From contig JBIKMV010000054.1 in assembly GCA_044359055.1 (NCBI GenBank), positions 1-14,604 of the forward strand: a DNA stretch of 14,604 nt, in the 5' to 3' direction. A program made the translations under genes and the position numbers. The notes beneath the pieces are model-generated. The model saw only the letters and a list, made by a program, of their open reading frames with translations, had not been told where the DNA came from and ran no database searches. Shown one piece after another: positions 8,003-14,604 of the stretch (its first letter is position 1; each line of letters opens with the position of its first letter). This stretch comes from CAMDMI01 sp044359055. Its GTDB lineage: Bacteria > Bacteroidota > Bacteroidia > Cytophagales > Flexibacteraceae.

Positions 8003-8779
8003 TCATCGTTTTTTCTGTTTTCCTGCTTTCTTAGCCGCCGATGTCTTTTTCTTCGGCAGTTTGAAAGTGTGGAAATACCCAACTGTAATGTTGGCTGCCC
8101 TCCAGCTTCCGCCGGGTTTTTGGTATTGACTGATGCTGTATGCCTCAGATAGCTTCTTTTCCAAATCATTATAAAGATTCAAAAAGCCCAGTTGAATTCT
8201 CCCTTCGAAGAAAATATTACCACTTTCGCCCACTTTGTATTGCCCTCCGAAGCCAACAATTCCGCCCAAATCCACTTTTCTGAAATCCCCTTCGCCAAAT
8301 CGGGCATTGAGACTGTTTCCCTGCGGATAGATCACAATTCCACTTGCTGTCATTACTGGAGGATTCGTCCATGAGCCACTCGTGGCGATTCCCATGTAAG
8401 GGCCAAAAGTCAAAAGTGTTTTAAACTTTTTTTCTCCGAAAGTAACTTTTCCCAACAGGGGAACCTGAAGATAGTTGACCTTGATTTCGGTAGAAACCGG
8501 GATACCGGATACTTTGTCAAAACTTTCACTGTAAGAAAGTTTTTCAGACCAGGACAGATAATTGAATTCAAGACAGCCTGAAAAGTGGAGGTCCAGATCA
8601 TAAAGTACAGACAATCCGAAAGTCGGGCCTGTTCCAATAGTACGATTCATGCCGTTTTTCATTTCCTCTGAAGTGGAGGAGGCTCCGAACCCTCCCCTTA
8701 AGCCTACACCAAGCTGGGCAAAAGCAGGAGAAGTCCAGGCGGTAAAGGCTATTAGACCAAGCAAGAGATGTTTTTTCAT
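8003..8779 (-). CDS. outer-membrane beta-barrel protein with lysine-rich C-terminal tail
   Basis: This 258-residue secreted protein starts with a clear signal peptide (MKKHLLLGLIAFTAWTSPAFA, probable cut after Ala21). The mature part alternates short amphipathic strands rich in Gly, aromatic and polar residues, such as QLGVGLRGGFG, GPTFGLSVLYDLDLHF, INYLQVPLLGKVTFG-like segments, FKTLLTFGPYMGIATSG and ITVGYFHTF. This is the pattern of small Bacteroidota outer-membrane barrels of the PorT/OmpW-like type. The PLLGK element is common in that group. A normal barrel would end at about residue 239 with an aromatic strand, but this one continues with 19 residues containing 10 Lys/Arg and no hydrophobic stretch. 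Ligand or role is unknown. It lies downstream of glmS but behind a terminator, so it should have its own promoter in 8780-8842. A TAGAATTG at 8825-8818 is a weak -7 candidate. Confidence 0.85.
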   Translation of the reverse strand: MKKHLLLGLIAFTAWTSPAFAQLGVGLRGGFGASSTSEEMKNGMNRTIGTGPTFGLSVLYDLDLHFSGCLEFNYLSWSEKLSYSESFDKVSGIPVSTEIKVNYLQVPLLGKVTFGEKKFKTLLTFGPYMGIATSGSWTNPPVMTASGIVIYPQGNSLNARFGEGDFRKVDLGGIVGFGGQYKVGESGNIFFEGRIQLGFLNLYNDLEKKLSEAYSISQYQKPGGSWRAANITVGYFHTFKLPKKKTSAAKKAGKQKKR

Positions 8780-8842
8780 TCTCGGAAACCCAGAGTTTTT
8801 ACCTCCGCAATTTGATGCAATTCTATAGGGTTTTGTAGTCCC

Positions 8843-8876
8843 AAAAAAAGATTTTACTGTTTGCAGTATGAAATCT
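8843..8876 (-). terminator. intrinsic terminator of glmS
   Basis: On the minus strand, 46 nt after the glmS stop, AGATTT-CA-TACTG pairs across a CAAA loop with CAGTA-AAATCT. This gives 11 bp with a 2-nt bulge, followed directly by a T-run (plus-strand A's at 8843-8849). This is a standard Rho-independent terminator and separates glmS from the outer-membrane protein gene. Confidence 0.78.
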
Positions 8877-8921
8877 GTTGTTTTTCAACCAAAAATAATC
8901 TTTTGATAAAACAGTGAGGCA

Positions 8922-10757
8922 CTATTCTACGGTTACAGATTTGGCCAGATTTCGGGGCTGATCCACATTGCATCCCCTCATTACAGCGATATGATAAGAT
9001 AAAAGTTGCAGGGGAATAACGGCTACCAATGGCATCAGGGCCTCGTCGGTATGAGGTACCTCAATCACAAAATCAGCCATAGTTTTGATTTTTTCATCCC
9101 CTTCTGAGACAATGGCAATAACCTTTCCTTTCCGGGCTTTTACCTCCTGGATATTGCTGATGACTTTTTCGTAGGTACTGTCGTTGGTGGCAATAAATAC
9201 CACAGGCATTTCCTGATCGATGAGAGCAATGGGACCATGCTTCATTTCAGCGGCAGGGTATCCTTCGGCATGTATGTAGCTGATTTCTTTTAATTTAAGC
9301 GCACCTTCCAGGGCAACAGGGAAGTTGTAGCCCCTTCCCAGATAAAGGAAGTTTTTGGCATCCTTGAATTCTGCTGCGAGTAATTTGATTTGCTCATTCA
9401 GGCTCAGTGCTTTTTCCACTTTTTCAGGAATAGCCTCGAGCTCAAAAAGCGATTGCCTGAGCCGGGCTTCGGAGATGGTCCCTTTTTTGTTGGCAATGAC
9501 CAGAGCAATCAGAGTTAAGACCGTGACTTGAGCGGTAAAGGCTTTGGTTGAGGCCACACCGATTTCCGGACCGGCATGGGTATAGGCTCCGGCATGGGTG
9601 GCCCGGGGAATAGAAGAGCCCACCACATTACAAACACCGAAAATTATGGCTCCTTTGGATTTGGCCAGCTCCAGAGCTGCCAGTGAATCAGCTGTTTCCC
9701 CGGATTGGGAGATCACAATCACCACATCTCCTTCCTTGATTACAGGATTGCGGTAGCGGAATTCCGAGGCATATTCCACTTCCACAGGAATGCGTGTGTA
9801 TTCCTCCAGAATGTACTCGGCAACAAGGCCGGCATGCCAGGATGTTCCGCAACCCAAAATGATTATCCTGTCGGTGTTGGCAACCTTGTTGATGTATTCC
9901 CGCAGACCACCCAATACCAAGTGTCCGTTTTCTGCAAATACCCTTCCCCTCAAACAATCGCGGATGGACCTCGGCTGCTCAAAAATTTCTTTCAGCATGA
10001 AGTGCTCGAAACCACCTTTTTCTATAGATTCAAGCTCCATTTCCAGCGTTTCGATATAGGGAGTTTTTTCCTTAGCATCAATGGTTTGAACACTCAGCTC
10101 ACCGTTTCGAATGGTAACGATGTCAAAATCATTTACATAAATTACCTCGTTGGTGTACTCAATAATCGGAGTCGCATCAGAAGCCAGAAAATATTCCCCC
10201 TTGCCAATACCCACAACCAGAGGCGATCCCTTTCGTGCAGCAATCAGCTGGTCCGGGGCTTTCTCGTCCATAATGACAATGGCATATGCCCCCACCACCT
10301 GCGTCATGGAAATGCGCACCGCCTCCTCCAGGCTGCAGCCCAGATTGTCCTGAATGTCTTCTATCAGGTGAATGAAAACTTCTGAATCTGTAGCACTCAG
10401 AAAGGAATGCCCTTTTCGAATAAGTTCTTCTTTCAGAGAAGCATAGTTCTCAATGATACCATTGTGGATGATGGCCAGATTTTCTTTGGTTGAATAGTGG
10501 GGATGCGCATTTACATCATTGGGTTCGCCATGTGTAGCCCAGCGGGTGTGGCCAATGCCGATGGTACTTTTCAGATCTGTTTCGGTAAGCGAAGACTCGA
10601 GCTCTGTAACCTTCCCCTTTTTCTTGTACACATTCAAACCTCCGTTGATAAGGGCTATGCCGGCAGAGTCATATCCTCTGTATTCCAGTCTTTTTAGTCC
10701 TTTTATAATGATGGGGTAAGCTTGCTTCTGGCCCACATAGGCAACAATTCCGCACAT
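8922..10757 (-). CDS. glmS: glutamine-fructose-6-phosphate aminotransferase (isomerising)
   Basis: GlmS makes glucosamine-6-phosphate from fructose-6-phosphate and glutamine, the entry step to UDP-GlcNAc for peptidoglycan and lipid A. At 611 residues it matches the usual length (about 609). The N-terminal glutaminase domain begins MCGIVAYVGQ, where Cys2 is the catalytic nucleophile exposed after Met removal. It continues with YRGYDSAGIA, GHTRWATHGEPNDVNAHPH (69-87) and HNGIIENY. Two SIS domains follow (about 285-420 and 455-600), with GCGTSWHAGL, ISQSGETADS, TKAFTAQV and EGYPAAEMKHGPIAL. The C-terminus DQPRNLAKSVTVE is the canonical ending that shapes the sugar site. The start is fixed by the Cys2 requirement. 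It lies 115 nt downstream of the SF1 helicase gene, with a -7-like box in between and a strong terminator after it, so it may be transcribed alone. Confidence 0.98.
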   Translation of the reverse strand: MCGIVAYVGQKQAYPIIIKGLKRLEYRGYDSAGIALINGGLNVYKKKGKVTELESSLTETDLKSTIGIGHTRWATHGEPNDVNAHPHYSTKENLAIIHNGIIENYASLKEELIRKGHSFLSATDSEVFIHLIEDIQDNLGCSLEEAVRISMTQVVGAYAIVIMDEKAPDQLIAARKGSPLVVGIGKGEYFLASDATPIIEYTNEVIYVNDFDIVTIRNGELSVQTIDAKEKTPYIETLEMELESIEKGGFEHFMLKEIFEQPRSIRDCLRGRVFAENGHLVLGGLREYINKVANTDRIIILGCGTSWHAGLVAEYILEEYTRIPVEVEYASEFRYRNPVIKEGDVVIVISQSGETADSLAALELAKSKGAIIFGVCNVVGSSIPRATHAGAYTHAGPEIGVASTKAFTAQVTVLTLIALVIANKKGTISEARLRQSLFELEAIPEKVEKALSLNEQIKLLAAEFKDAKNFLYLGRGYNFPVALEGALKLKEISYIHAEGYPAAEMKHGPIALIDQEMPVVFIATNDSTYEKVISNIQEVKARKGKVIAIVSEGDEKIKTMADFVIEVPHTDEALMPLVAVIPLQLLSYHIAVMRGCNVDQPRNLAKSVTVE

Positions 10758-10791
10758 ACTGTTTTTAAAAAAAATAAATCAAAAAAGCGGG

Positions 10792-10799
10792 CAAAGGTA
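10792..10799 (-). promoter_or_regulatory. -7 promoter element of glmS
   Basis: The minus strand reads TACCTTTG, an exact match to the Bacteroidota -7 consensus TAnnTTTG, 34 nt before the glmS ATG and followed by an A/T-rich leader. No TTTG is found 19-20 nt upstream, so support rests on the -7 match and its position. Confidence 0.45.
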
Positions 10800-10872
10800 A
10801 ACAAAGCCATTTGGTTTTTTGTGCCTTTTTGGTCTGATGAAAAAGGATTGGCTCCCTGCGCCGGGATAAGGC

Positions 10873-12837
10873 TCAGATACCAAATTCCCATGCCGAAAGG
10901 TAATACCCCTCTTTCTGAACATATTCCAGAAACTTTTCATAAAACCGGAATTCGGAAATCGTGGCTGAGTCGCCAAAGACTACCAATTTGGTTTTTGCCC
11001 GTGTAATGGCCACATTCATTCTTCGGGTATCCCGCAGGAACCCAATCTCTTTCCGGCTGTTGCTTCTTACCAGACTGATATACACCACATCGGCTTCCTG
11101 ACCCTGAAAGCCATCTACCGTTCCGGCGCGGATGTGGATGCCGTACTTTTCGGCCAGCCCCGCCGATTCCTTCTTCAGCCACTCGGCCTGTTCTCTGTAG
11201 GGTGAAATGAGGGCAACCGAAATTTTATTCCGGTTTTTGATGAGGACAGTTCCGGCTTTTTCCAGCCATTGTTCCAGATGCCGGAGCAGCAATACACCTT
11301 CTTCTCTGTTCGATAATCCTGAGGTTTCGGGGTGAAACTTTTCTTCGAAACCTGTACCGGCGGTGTCTATCCAGGTGAGGGGTTCGGTGTCGGAATCCGT
11401 TGGGCCGGGCCAGATGGTTTTTTCCTTTACTGATACATCGGCCTTCAGCTGACCGCCGTAAAAATACCCGGAGCTGAAACCCATAATTTTTTGGTGCATC
11501 CTGTATTGAATCTGAAGCAGGTTTTTTACCCGTGGCCGGGAGCGTTCCACCACTTTTTCCATCAGAGTTTCTTCCAGTCCGAGCCGGGCCGCTTCCTTTG
11601 ATTTTATGGTTGGGGGAAGCTGACAATGGTCGCCGGCAAACACCACCTTATCTGCTCTGGTGATGGGAATCCAGGTAGCCGGCTCCGGTGCCTGGCCGGC
11701 TTCATCAATCAGCACCATGTCAAATTTTTTATCTTTCAGCAGGGCATGGCCGGCACCCACGAGCGTGCAAACGAAAGCCTGGGTATGATCGCGGGCTGCA
11801 TCGGTGGCATACTGCTCCATTTGCCTGATTTGCTGCAGGATAGACCGTGCTTCTTTGAGCATGGCCTGCTTTTGGTCCCTTTCGCTTTTGTCGTAGTACT
11901 TCTTGTACTTGAAAGCCATTTTTTTGAGTTCGAAAGCGAGCTTTCTCAATCTCTTTATTTCTCTGGCTTCGGCATGGTGCATGAGCTGGTAATCCAGTGT
12001 GTATGGAAAGATCTCTTCCGACATTCTGGCCGGATTTCCCACCCGAAGGACCCTGACCCCGGCTGCAGCCAGCTTTTCGGTGAGCAAATCAGCCGCAGCA
12101 TTGCTGGGGGCGCAAACCAGAACCTGTTTCATATACAACAGGGCCGTTTGAATGCCGGCAGTTAAGGTTGTGGTCTTCCCTGTTCCCGGTGGTCCGTGGA
12201 TTACAAACACATCCCGGGCGGCCATCATGCCGGCAATGGCTTGTTTTTGGGAATCATTCAGGTGTTGAACCGGCCAGTTGCTCAGGTTAAAATTTTCGGT
12301 TTCCTGAAAACCGGCCTCTTCCCAACCCAGGCAAATATCCCGCAGCCGGCCCAGCCTTGAATTTTTTTCAGCTGCTTTTACCTTGCCGAGGGCGGCCTTC
12401 ATTTCCCTGTAGCTGTTTTCGTCAAAGAGAAGGTCCACTCCGATAAGCCTTTCGTCTATCCAGTCCGGCAATTCATCTTCGTTAAGCTGAATTTCCATTT
12501 TGGAGGGCTCCACACTGAGAATGGTTCCGGCCAGCTGCGGAACTTTCTGACCTGCCGGGGCATTCCAGAACAGACAGGCCTGTCCGCCCGGCTGAAACTG
12601 ATGGGGCTGATTGAATTCCAGGTTTCTCTCCAGCGACAGAATATACTTACCACCGGTGCCGATGCGGGTATCGGCAAGCCTTACCGGATACCAGGAAATG
12701 CCCTTTCGCTGTCGTTCTTTCAAGGGTGTTTCCAGAACCTGCGCCTGATATTGTGCCAGGTCTTCGGCCTGCTCGAGTTGAAGTAAATTTTCCAGGTGCG
12801 AAATTTCATCTTCCACCCGGGCGAAGTTTTTTTTCAA
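10873..12837 (-). CDS. UPF1/DNA2-type (SF1B) AAA-domain helicase, IGHMBP2-like
   Basis: This 654-residue protein is a superfamily 1B helicase. Motifs in order: Q-like LNDSQKQAI (193-201), Walker A GPPGTGKT (215-222, Lys221), Ia CAPSNAAADLL, II LIDEAGQAPEPA (Asp378-Glu379), III FAGDHCQLPPTI (400-411), IV IQYRMHQ, V AGTVDGFQGQEADVV (571-585) and VI RRMNVAITRAK (605-615). DEAGQ in motif II and QYRMH mark the UPF1/SMUBP2/DNA2 group, 5'-to-3' RNA or DNA translocases. The N-terminal 190 residues include a segment (about 45-120) resembling the 1B beta-barrel seen in IGHMBP2-like proteins, and a Lys/Arg-rich helical stretch at 290-340 sits where the 1C insertion would be. No nuclease domain is present. 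The start is TTG at 12837, the first usable codon after an in-frame TGA; a GTG seven codons later is possible. It follows the SH3b gene by 7 nt and so probably shares its transcript. Confidence 0.92.
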   Translation of the reverse strand: MKKNFARVEDEISHLENLLQLEQAEDLAQYQAQVLETPLKERQRKGISWYPVRLADTRIGTGGKYILSLERNLEFNQPHQFQPGGQACLFWNAPAGQKVPQLAGTILSVEPSKMEIQLNEDELPDWIDERLIGVDLLFDENSYREMKAALGKVKAAEKNSRLGRLRDICLGWEEAGFQETENFNLSNWPVQHLNDSQKQAIAGMMAARDVFVIHGPPGTGKTTTLTAGIQTALLYMKQVLVCAPSNAAADLLTEKLAAAGVRVLRVGNPARMSEEIFPYTLDYQLMHHAEAREIKRLRKLAFELKKMAFKYKKYYDKSERDQKQAMLKEARSILQQIRQMEQYATDAARDHTQAFVCTLVGAGHALLKDKKFDMVLIDEAGQAPEPATWIPITRADKVVFAGDHCQLPPTIKSKEAARLGLEETLMEKVVERSRPRVKNLLQIQYRMHQKIMGFSSGYFYGGQLKADVSVKEKTIWPGPTDSDTEPLTWIDTAGTGFEEKFHPETSGLSNREEGVLLLRHLEQWLEKAGTVLIKNRNKISVALISPYREQAEWLKKESAGLAEKYGIHIRAGTVDGFQGQEADVVYISLVRSNSRKEIGFLRDTRRMNVAITRAKTKLVVFGDSATISEFRFYEKFLEYVQKEGYYLSAWEFGI

Positions 12838-12844
12838 GATTGTT

Positions 12845-13567
12845 TTACAGGAAAAAAAGGAGCTGAGATTTTTTCACCCATCCTTTTTTGTCGTTCCACT
12901 TTATTTCGTACCAGATATCGTTTTCGCGGATCCACTCGATGCGATGGCCTTTATCCAGAACCGAAACTACCGAAGCGCCGCCGGAGGGTCCCGACATCAG
13001 AAAAATTCTTTCATCAGCCAGAATGGCCCTCTTGTAGGGCAGCCGGAAGTTGTAAAAATAGGCTGCAGCAGCCAGAAAAATGAAGGTAAAAATGGGGCTA
13101 TAGCCCAGAGAAGCCTTTTTAATTTTTCTATAAACCAGAAGAGAAAACAACAAAAAGGAAATCAGGAGTAAAATACCCTGACCCCACTTGCGGTAAGAGC
13201 GGTAGAGAAAAAAGGCATAATCGGCCTCGTCGATGGAGTATCCGAGCAGCTTATTCTGACCGGCTATTTCTTCTATTTTATTTTTTACTCTTGGGTCGGG
13301 GTTGAAGAGATAAAACTGATGGAGATAGAATAGGGCATTCACATAGTTGTCGAGGCTTGTTTCGATAAATGCGAGTTTGAGCAGAGTTGCGGGGGTGGTT
13401 TTTTTTTCTTTGAAGAAAGCCTGTTCATACCTGAGCCGGGCTTCTGAGAACCGGTGTCCGGAAAAGGAAGAATCACCCTTCATGATGAGATTTTCGGGCG
13501 GGGCACCAAATACAGGCAGGAGACCGCTCAGAAAAAGGGAAACCGAAAGGAGAAATATTTTTTTCAC
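12845..13567 (-). CDS. membrane protein with TPR-like N-terminus and C-terminal SH3b domain
   Basis: This 240-residue protein begins with a signal peptide (MKKIFLLSVSLFLSGLLPVFGA, probable cut near residue 22). A helical region follows (about 25-105), with TPR-like spacing around FSEARLRYEQAFF and ALFYLHQFYLFNPDP. Two membrane segments come next (about 130-147 and 157-173), separated by a short basic loop (YRKIKK). A C-terminal bacterial SH3 domain (about 179-238) has the WYEIKW and GWVKKSQL strands. Predicted topology puts both the TPR-like and SH3b parts in the periplasm, where SH3b domains often bind cell-wall peptides. The order TPR, membrane, SH3b resembles BatE-like proteins of Bacteroidota, but no Bat or MoxR genes are visible here. 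The start is GTG at 13567, immediately after an in-frame TGA, and it gives the signal peptide its full n-region. An A9 tract lies at 13407-13399 inside the gene. Confidence 0.82.
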   Translation of the reverse strand: MKKIFLLSVSLFLSGLLPVFGAPPENLIMKGDSSFSGHRFSEARLRYEQAFFKEKKTTPATLLKLAFIETSLDNYVNALFYLHQFYLFNPDPRVKNKIEEIAGQNKLLGYSIDEADYAFFLYRSYRKWGQGILLLISFLLFSLLVYRKIKKASLGYSPIFTFIFLAAAAYFYNFRLPYKRAILADERIFLMSGPSGGASVVSVLDKGHRIEWIRENDIWYEIKWNDKKGWVKKSQLLFFL

Positions 13568-13572
13568 TCAGA

Positions 13573-13603
13573 TTTGATTGGAAAAAGTAAATTCATACTT
13601 TTG
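13573..13603 (+). promoter_or_regulatory. consensus Bacteroidota promoter of tRNA-Lys
   Basis: TTTG (13573-13576), a 19-nt spacer and TACTTTTG (13596-13603) form a complete match to the phylum consensus TTTG-N19-TAnnTTTG. It lies 53 nt upstream of the tRNA and faces it. The same 90 nt must also hold the promoter of the divergent SH3b gene; TACTTTTT on the opposite strand (about 13590-13583) is a 7/8 candidate overlapping this one. Confidence 0.85.
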
Positions 13604-13656
13604 CGGCCTCAATTTTCAGCCGTTAGGATTTCAATCGGCTACAAAGTTGCGAAAAA

Positions 13657-13729
13657 GATTCCGTAGCTCAGCTGGTAGAGCATTACACTTTTAATGTAGT
13701 GGTCCTGGGTTCGAATCCCAGCGGAATCA
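13657..13729 (+). tRNA. tRNA-Lys (UUU anticodon)
   Basis: This 73-nt sequence folds as a full cloverleaf. The acceptor stem is GATTCCG/CGGAATC (13657-13663 with 13722-13728) with discriminator A13729. The D-arm is GCTCAGCTGGTAGAGC. The anticodon stem TTACA/TGTAG holds the loop CTTTTAA, so the anticodon is TTT. The T-arm is CTGGG-TTCGAAT-CCCAG. The 3' CCA is not encoded (the next bases are CAG), so it is added after transcription. The anticodon reads AAA and AAG codons for lysine. Confidence 0.97.
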
Positions 13730-13743
13730 CAGAAAACAAAGCC

Positions 13744-13784
13744 AATCCCCTGTAAGTTTCTGATTTGCAGGGGATTTTTGTTTT
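13744..13784 (+). terminator. intrinsic terminator after tRNA-Lys
   Basis: AATCCCCTG (13744-13752) pairs perfectly with CAGGGGATT (13768-13776), with a 15-nt loop, and is followed by TTTGTTTT. It begins 14 nt after the tRNA end, so the tRNA is probably a single-gene transcript. Confidence 0.85.
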
Positions 13785-13862
13785 GCGCCGGCAGAATGGC
13801 GACTTCATTCGTATTATCAATTCCAAATCAACTCCTTTCCAGCTCATTGTTCTTTCCGGCTG

Positions 13863-13897
13863 CCCCACTGTCCTTTGTGTCGCTTGCGGCCTTCCGG
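13863..13897. repeat. noncoding repeat, copy A
   Basis: This unit has three conserved blocks: CCCCACTGTC (13863-13872), GCTTGCG (13882-13888) and CCTTCCGG (13890-13897). The same blocks recur in the same order and orientation at 14407-14442, with a 9-nt rather than 10-nt variable spacer. Only the spacer and one base between the last two blocks differ. Confidence 0.7.
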
Positions 13898-14386
13898 ACT
13901 TTTAATAATTTCGGAGGTCTCCCACCCGATTCCGCCAAGCATTTCATCTTGCTTAACCAGCTAAAAACCAAAGCTATATACAATTAAGTCCAACCCTTTT
14001 GGTTTGAAAGTATTTCGGCATCGATAAACCAAGGCCATGAGGCAAGAATACAAAATCTGCGGGGTTTCTGCATTTACTTCTATCCGTGCCGGAGACACTT
14101 CAAATAATCTCTGAGCCTGAATTGCAAACTCGGGATAGTGGGGCTAAGGGATAGTCATTTTCAAAAAATTAATCTGGATTTAAAGGAAAGATAGGGTTAC
14201 AAGAAATTTCCGAGGAGAGGTGTCCTCCGAAAACAAAAGAAATTTGCATTTCCGGCACTGGCGGTGCCTGATGTTAATAGCGAGAAAAGGAGGAGAGTCC
14301 AAAGCTCCATGGGAGCGTCATGTTATCGTTTCGAACAAATATTCCGGTTTGAAATCAATTCACAGGCTTTTAGAAATCCCGCATAT

Positions 14387-14447
14387 TAAGCCCGGAAGGA
14401 TTGTTTCCCCACTGTCTCAGGTCTTTGCTTGCGCCCTTCCGGGCTTA
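14387..14447. repeat. 13-bp perfect inverted repeat enclosing repeat copy B
   Basis: TAAGCCCGGAAGG (14387-14399) is the exact reverse complement of CCTTCCGGGCTTA (14435-14447), with 35 nt between the arms. The right arm includes the CCTTCCGG block of the repeat. No T-tract follows on either strand, so it does not look like a simple terminator. It could fold as an RNA hairpin or be the end of a small repeated element. Confidence 0.75.
14407..14442. repeat. noncoding repeat, copy B
   Basis: CCCCACTGTC (14407-14416), a 10-nt spacer, GCTTGCG (14427-14433), one base and CCTTCCGG (14435-14442) match copy A about 544 nt upstream. All 25 bases of the three blocks are identical. The one-base length difference in the spacer shifts the reading frame between copies, which argues against a protein-coding repeat. 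Confidence 0.7.
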
Positions 14448-14604
14448 GGATTTCATTTCCTCCATGTGCAAAAAGATATGATTTTGAAATTTTTGCAGAA
14501 AAACAGCATCTGTTTTTTTCACAAAAAAGCATCATTGCCTTCCTTGAAAAAAAAGTGCGGAGATTCTATTTTGTGAGCTCGGAACACTTTTGAATTTTTT
14601 CCGG

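Larger units (their letters stand above)
13785..14604. other. 0.8-kb region without a convincing gene
   Basis: No open frame here looks like a protein. The two longest plus-strand frames (13778-13987 and 14220-14576) have no recognisable domain. They run through the repeat copies in non-matching phases, and the second starts at a GTG with no supporting signal. The only organised sequence I see is the pair of 35-36 nt repeats, the 13-bp inverted repeat and some short hairpins (for example GGCAC/GTGCC at 14254-14268). A gene could begin beyond the right edge. Confidence 0.6.

Noticed and set aside
9705..10385. 226-codon frame antisense to glmS
   Set aside because: It lies fully within glmS, which is unambiguous. 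The product has no family features.
10758..10872. glmS ribozyme/riboswitch in the glmS leader
   Set aside because: The glmS ribozyme is mainly a Gram-positive element, the 115-nt spacer is too short for it together with the promoter, and I see no matching conserved core.
13683..13868. Minus-strand frame containing GFEPRTTTLKV
   Set aside because: This peptide is the antisense translation of the tRNA T-arm and anticodon region, a well-known source of false protein annotations next to tRNA genes.
13778..13987. 69-codon plus-strand frame
   Set aside because: It starts at the tRNA terminator's T-tract and crosses repeat copy A. There is no domain and no frame agreement with copy B.
14134..14143. 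Possible third, inverted copy of the repeat (GATAGTGGGG)
   Set aside because: It matches the reverse complement of one block at 9 of 10 bases, but the other two blocks are missing at the expected distance.
14220..14576. 118-codon plus-strand frame
   Set aside because: It has no recognisable domain, a GTG start without support, and unnatural composition. It runs through the 13-bp inverted repeat, and the repeat is read in a different phase from copy A.
13657..14604. tRNA-Lys as an integration site
   Set aside because: No second copy of the tRNA 3' end, integrase gene or phage gene is visible downstream. An island beginning beyond the window cannot be excluded.
1..14604. CRISPR arrays, rRNA genes, intact insertion sequences
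   Set aside because: No regularly spaced direct repeats, no rRNA-like sequence and no transposase were found.

Overview
The window looks like ordinary chromosomal DNA of a Bacteroidota bacterium, possibly of the Cytophagales (order inferred, low confidence). Three things point there: promoter-like elements of the phylum's TTTG-N19-TAnnTTTG type (the copy before tRNA-Lys matches fully), a general lack of Shine-Dalgarno sequences with several TTG/GTG starts, and Bacteroidota-style protein versions.

Layout, left to right. (1) The 3' end of a DEAD-box RNA helicase (+) overlaps, tail to tail, the last gene of a four-gene minus-strand run. In transcription order that run is a lipid-linked-oligosaccharide-type flippase, an unrecognised 80-residue protein, class-2 dihydroorotate dehydrogenase (pyrD) and an alpha/beta hydrolase. 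(2) Divergently, an HNH endonuclease and a 1084-residue AddA/RecB-type helicase-nuclease lie 30 nt apart on the plus strand. (3) Convergent with these are a small outer-membrane beta-barrel protein and glmS, both on the minus strand, separated by a clear intrinsic terminator. (4) Upstream of glmS on the same strand is a two-gene unit: a membrane protein with an N-terminal helical (TPR-like) region and a C-terminal SH3b domain, then a UPF1/DNA2-type superfamily 1 helicase. (5) Divergent from that unit is a tRNA-Lys(UUU) gene with a consensus promoter and an intrinsic terminator. The last 0.8 kb holds no convincing gene, but it carries two copies of a 35-36 nt repeat, one of them built into a 13-bp perfect inverted repeat.

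Functionally the window is mostly housekeeping: RNA remodelling, pyrimidine synthesis, amino-sugar synthesis for the cell wall, double-strand-break processing and envelope functions. I do not see a clearly new system. The items most worth a second look are the HNH plus AddA-like pair with no visible AddB, the paired noncoding repeats after the tRNA, the lysine-rich tail on the beta-barrel protein, and the SH3b-membrane-protein/SF1-helicase pair.
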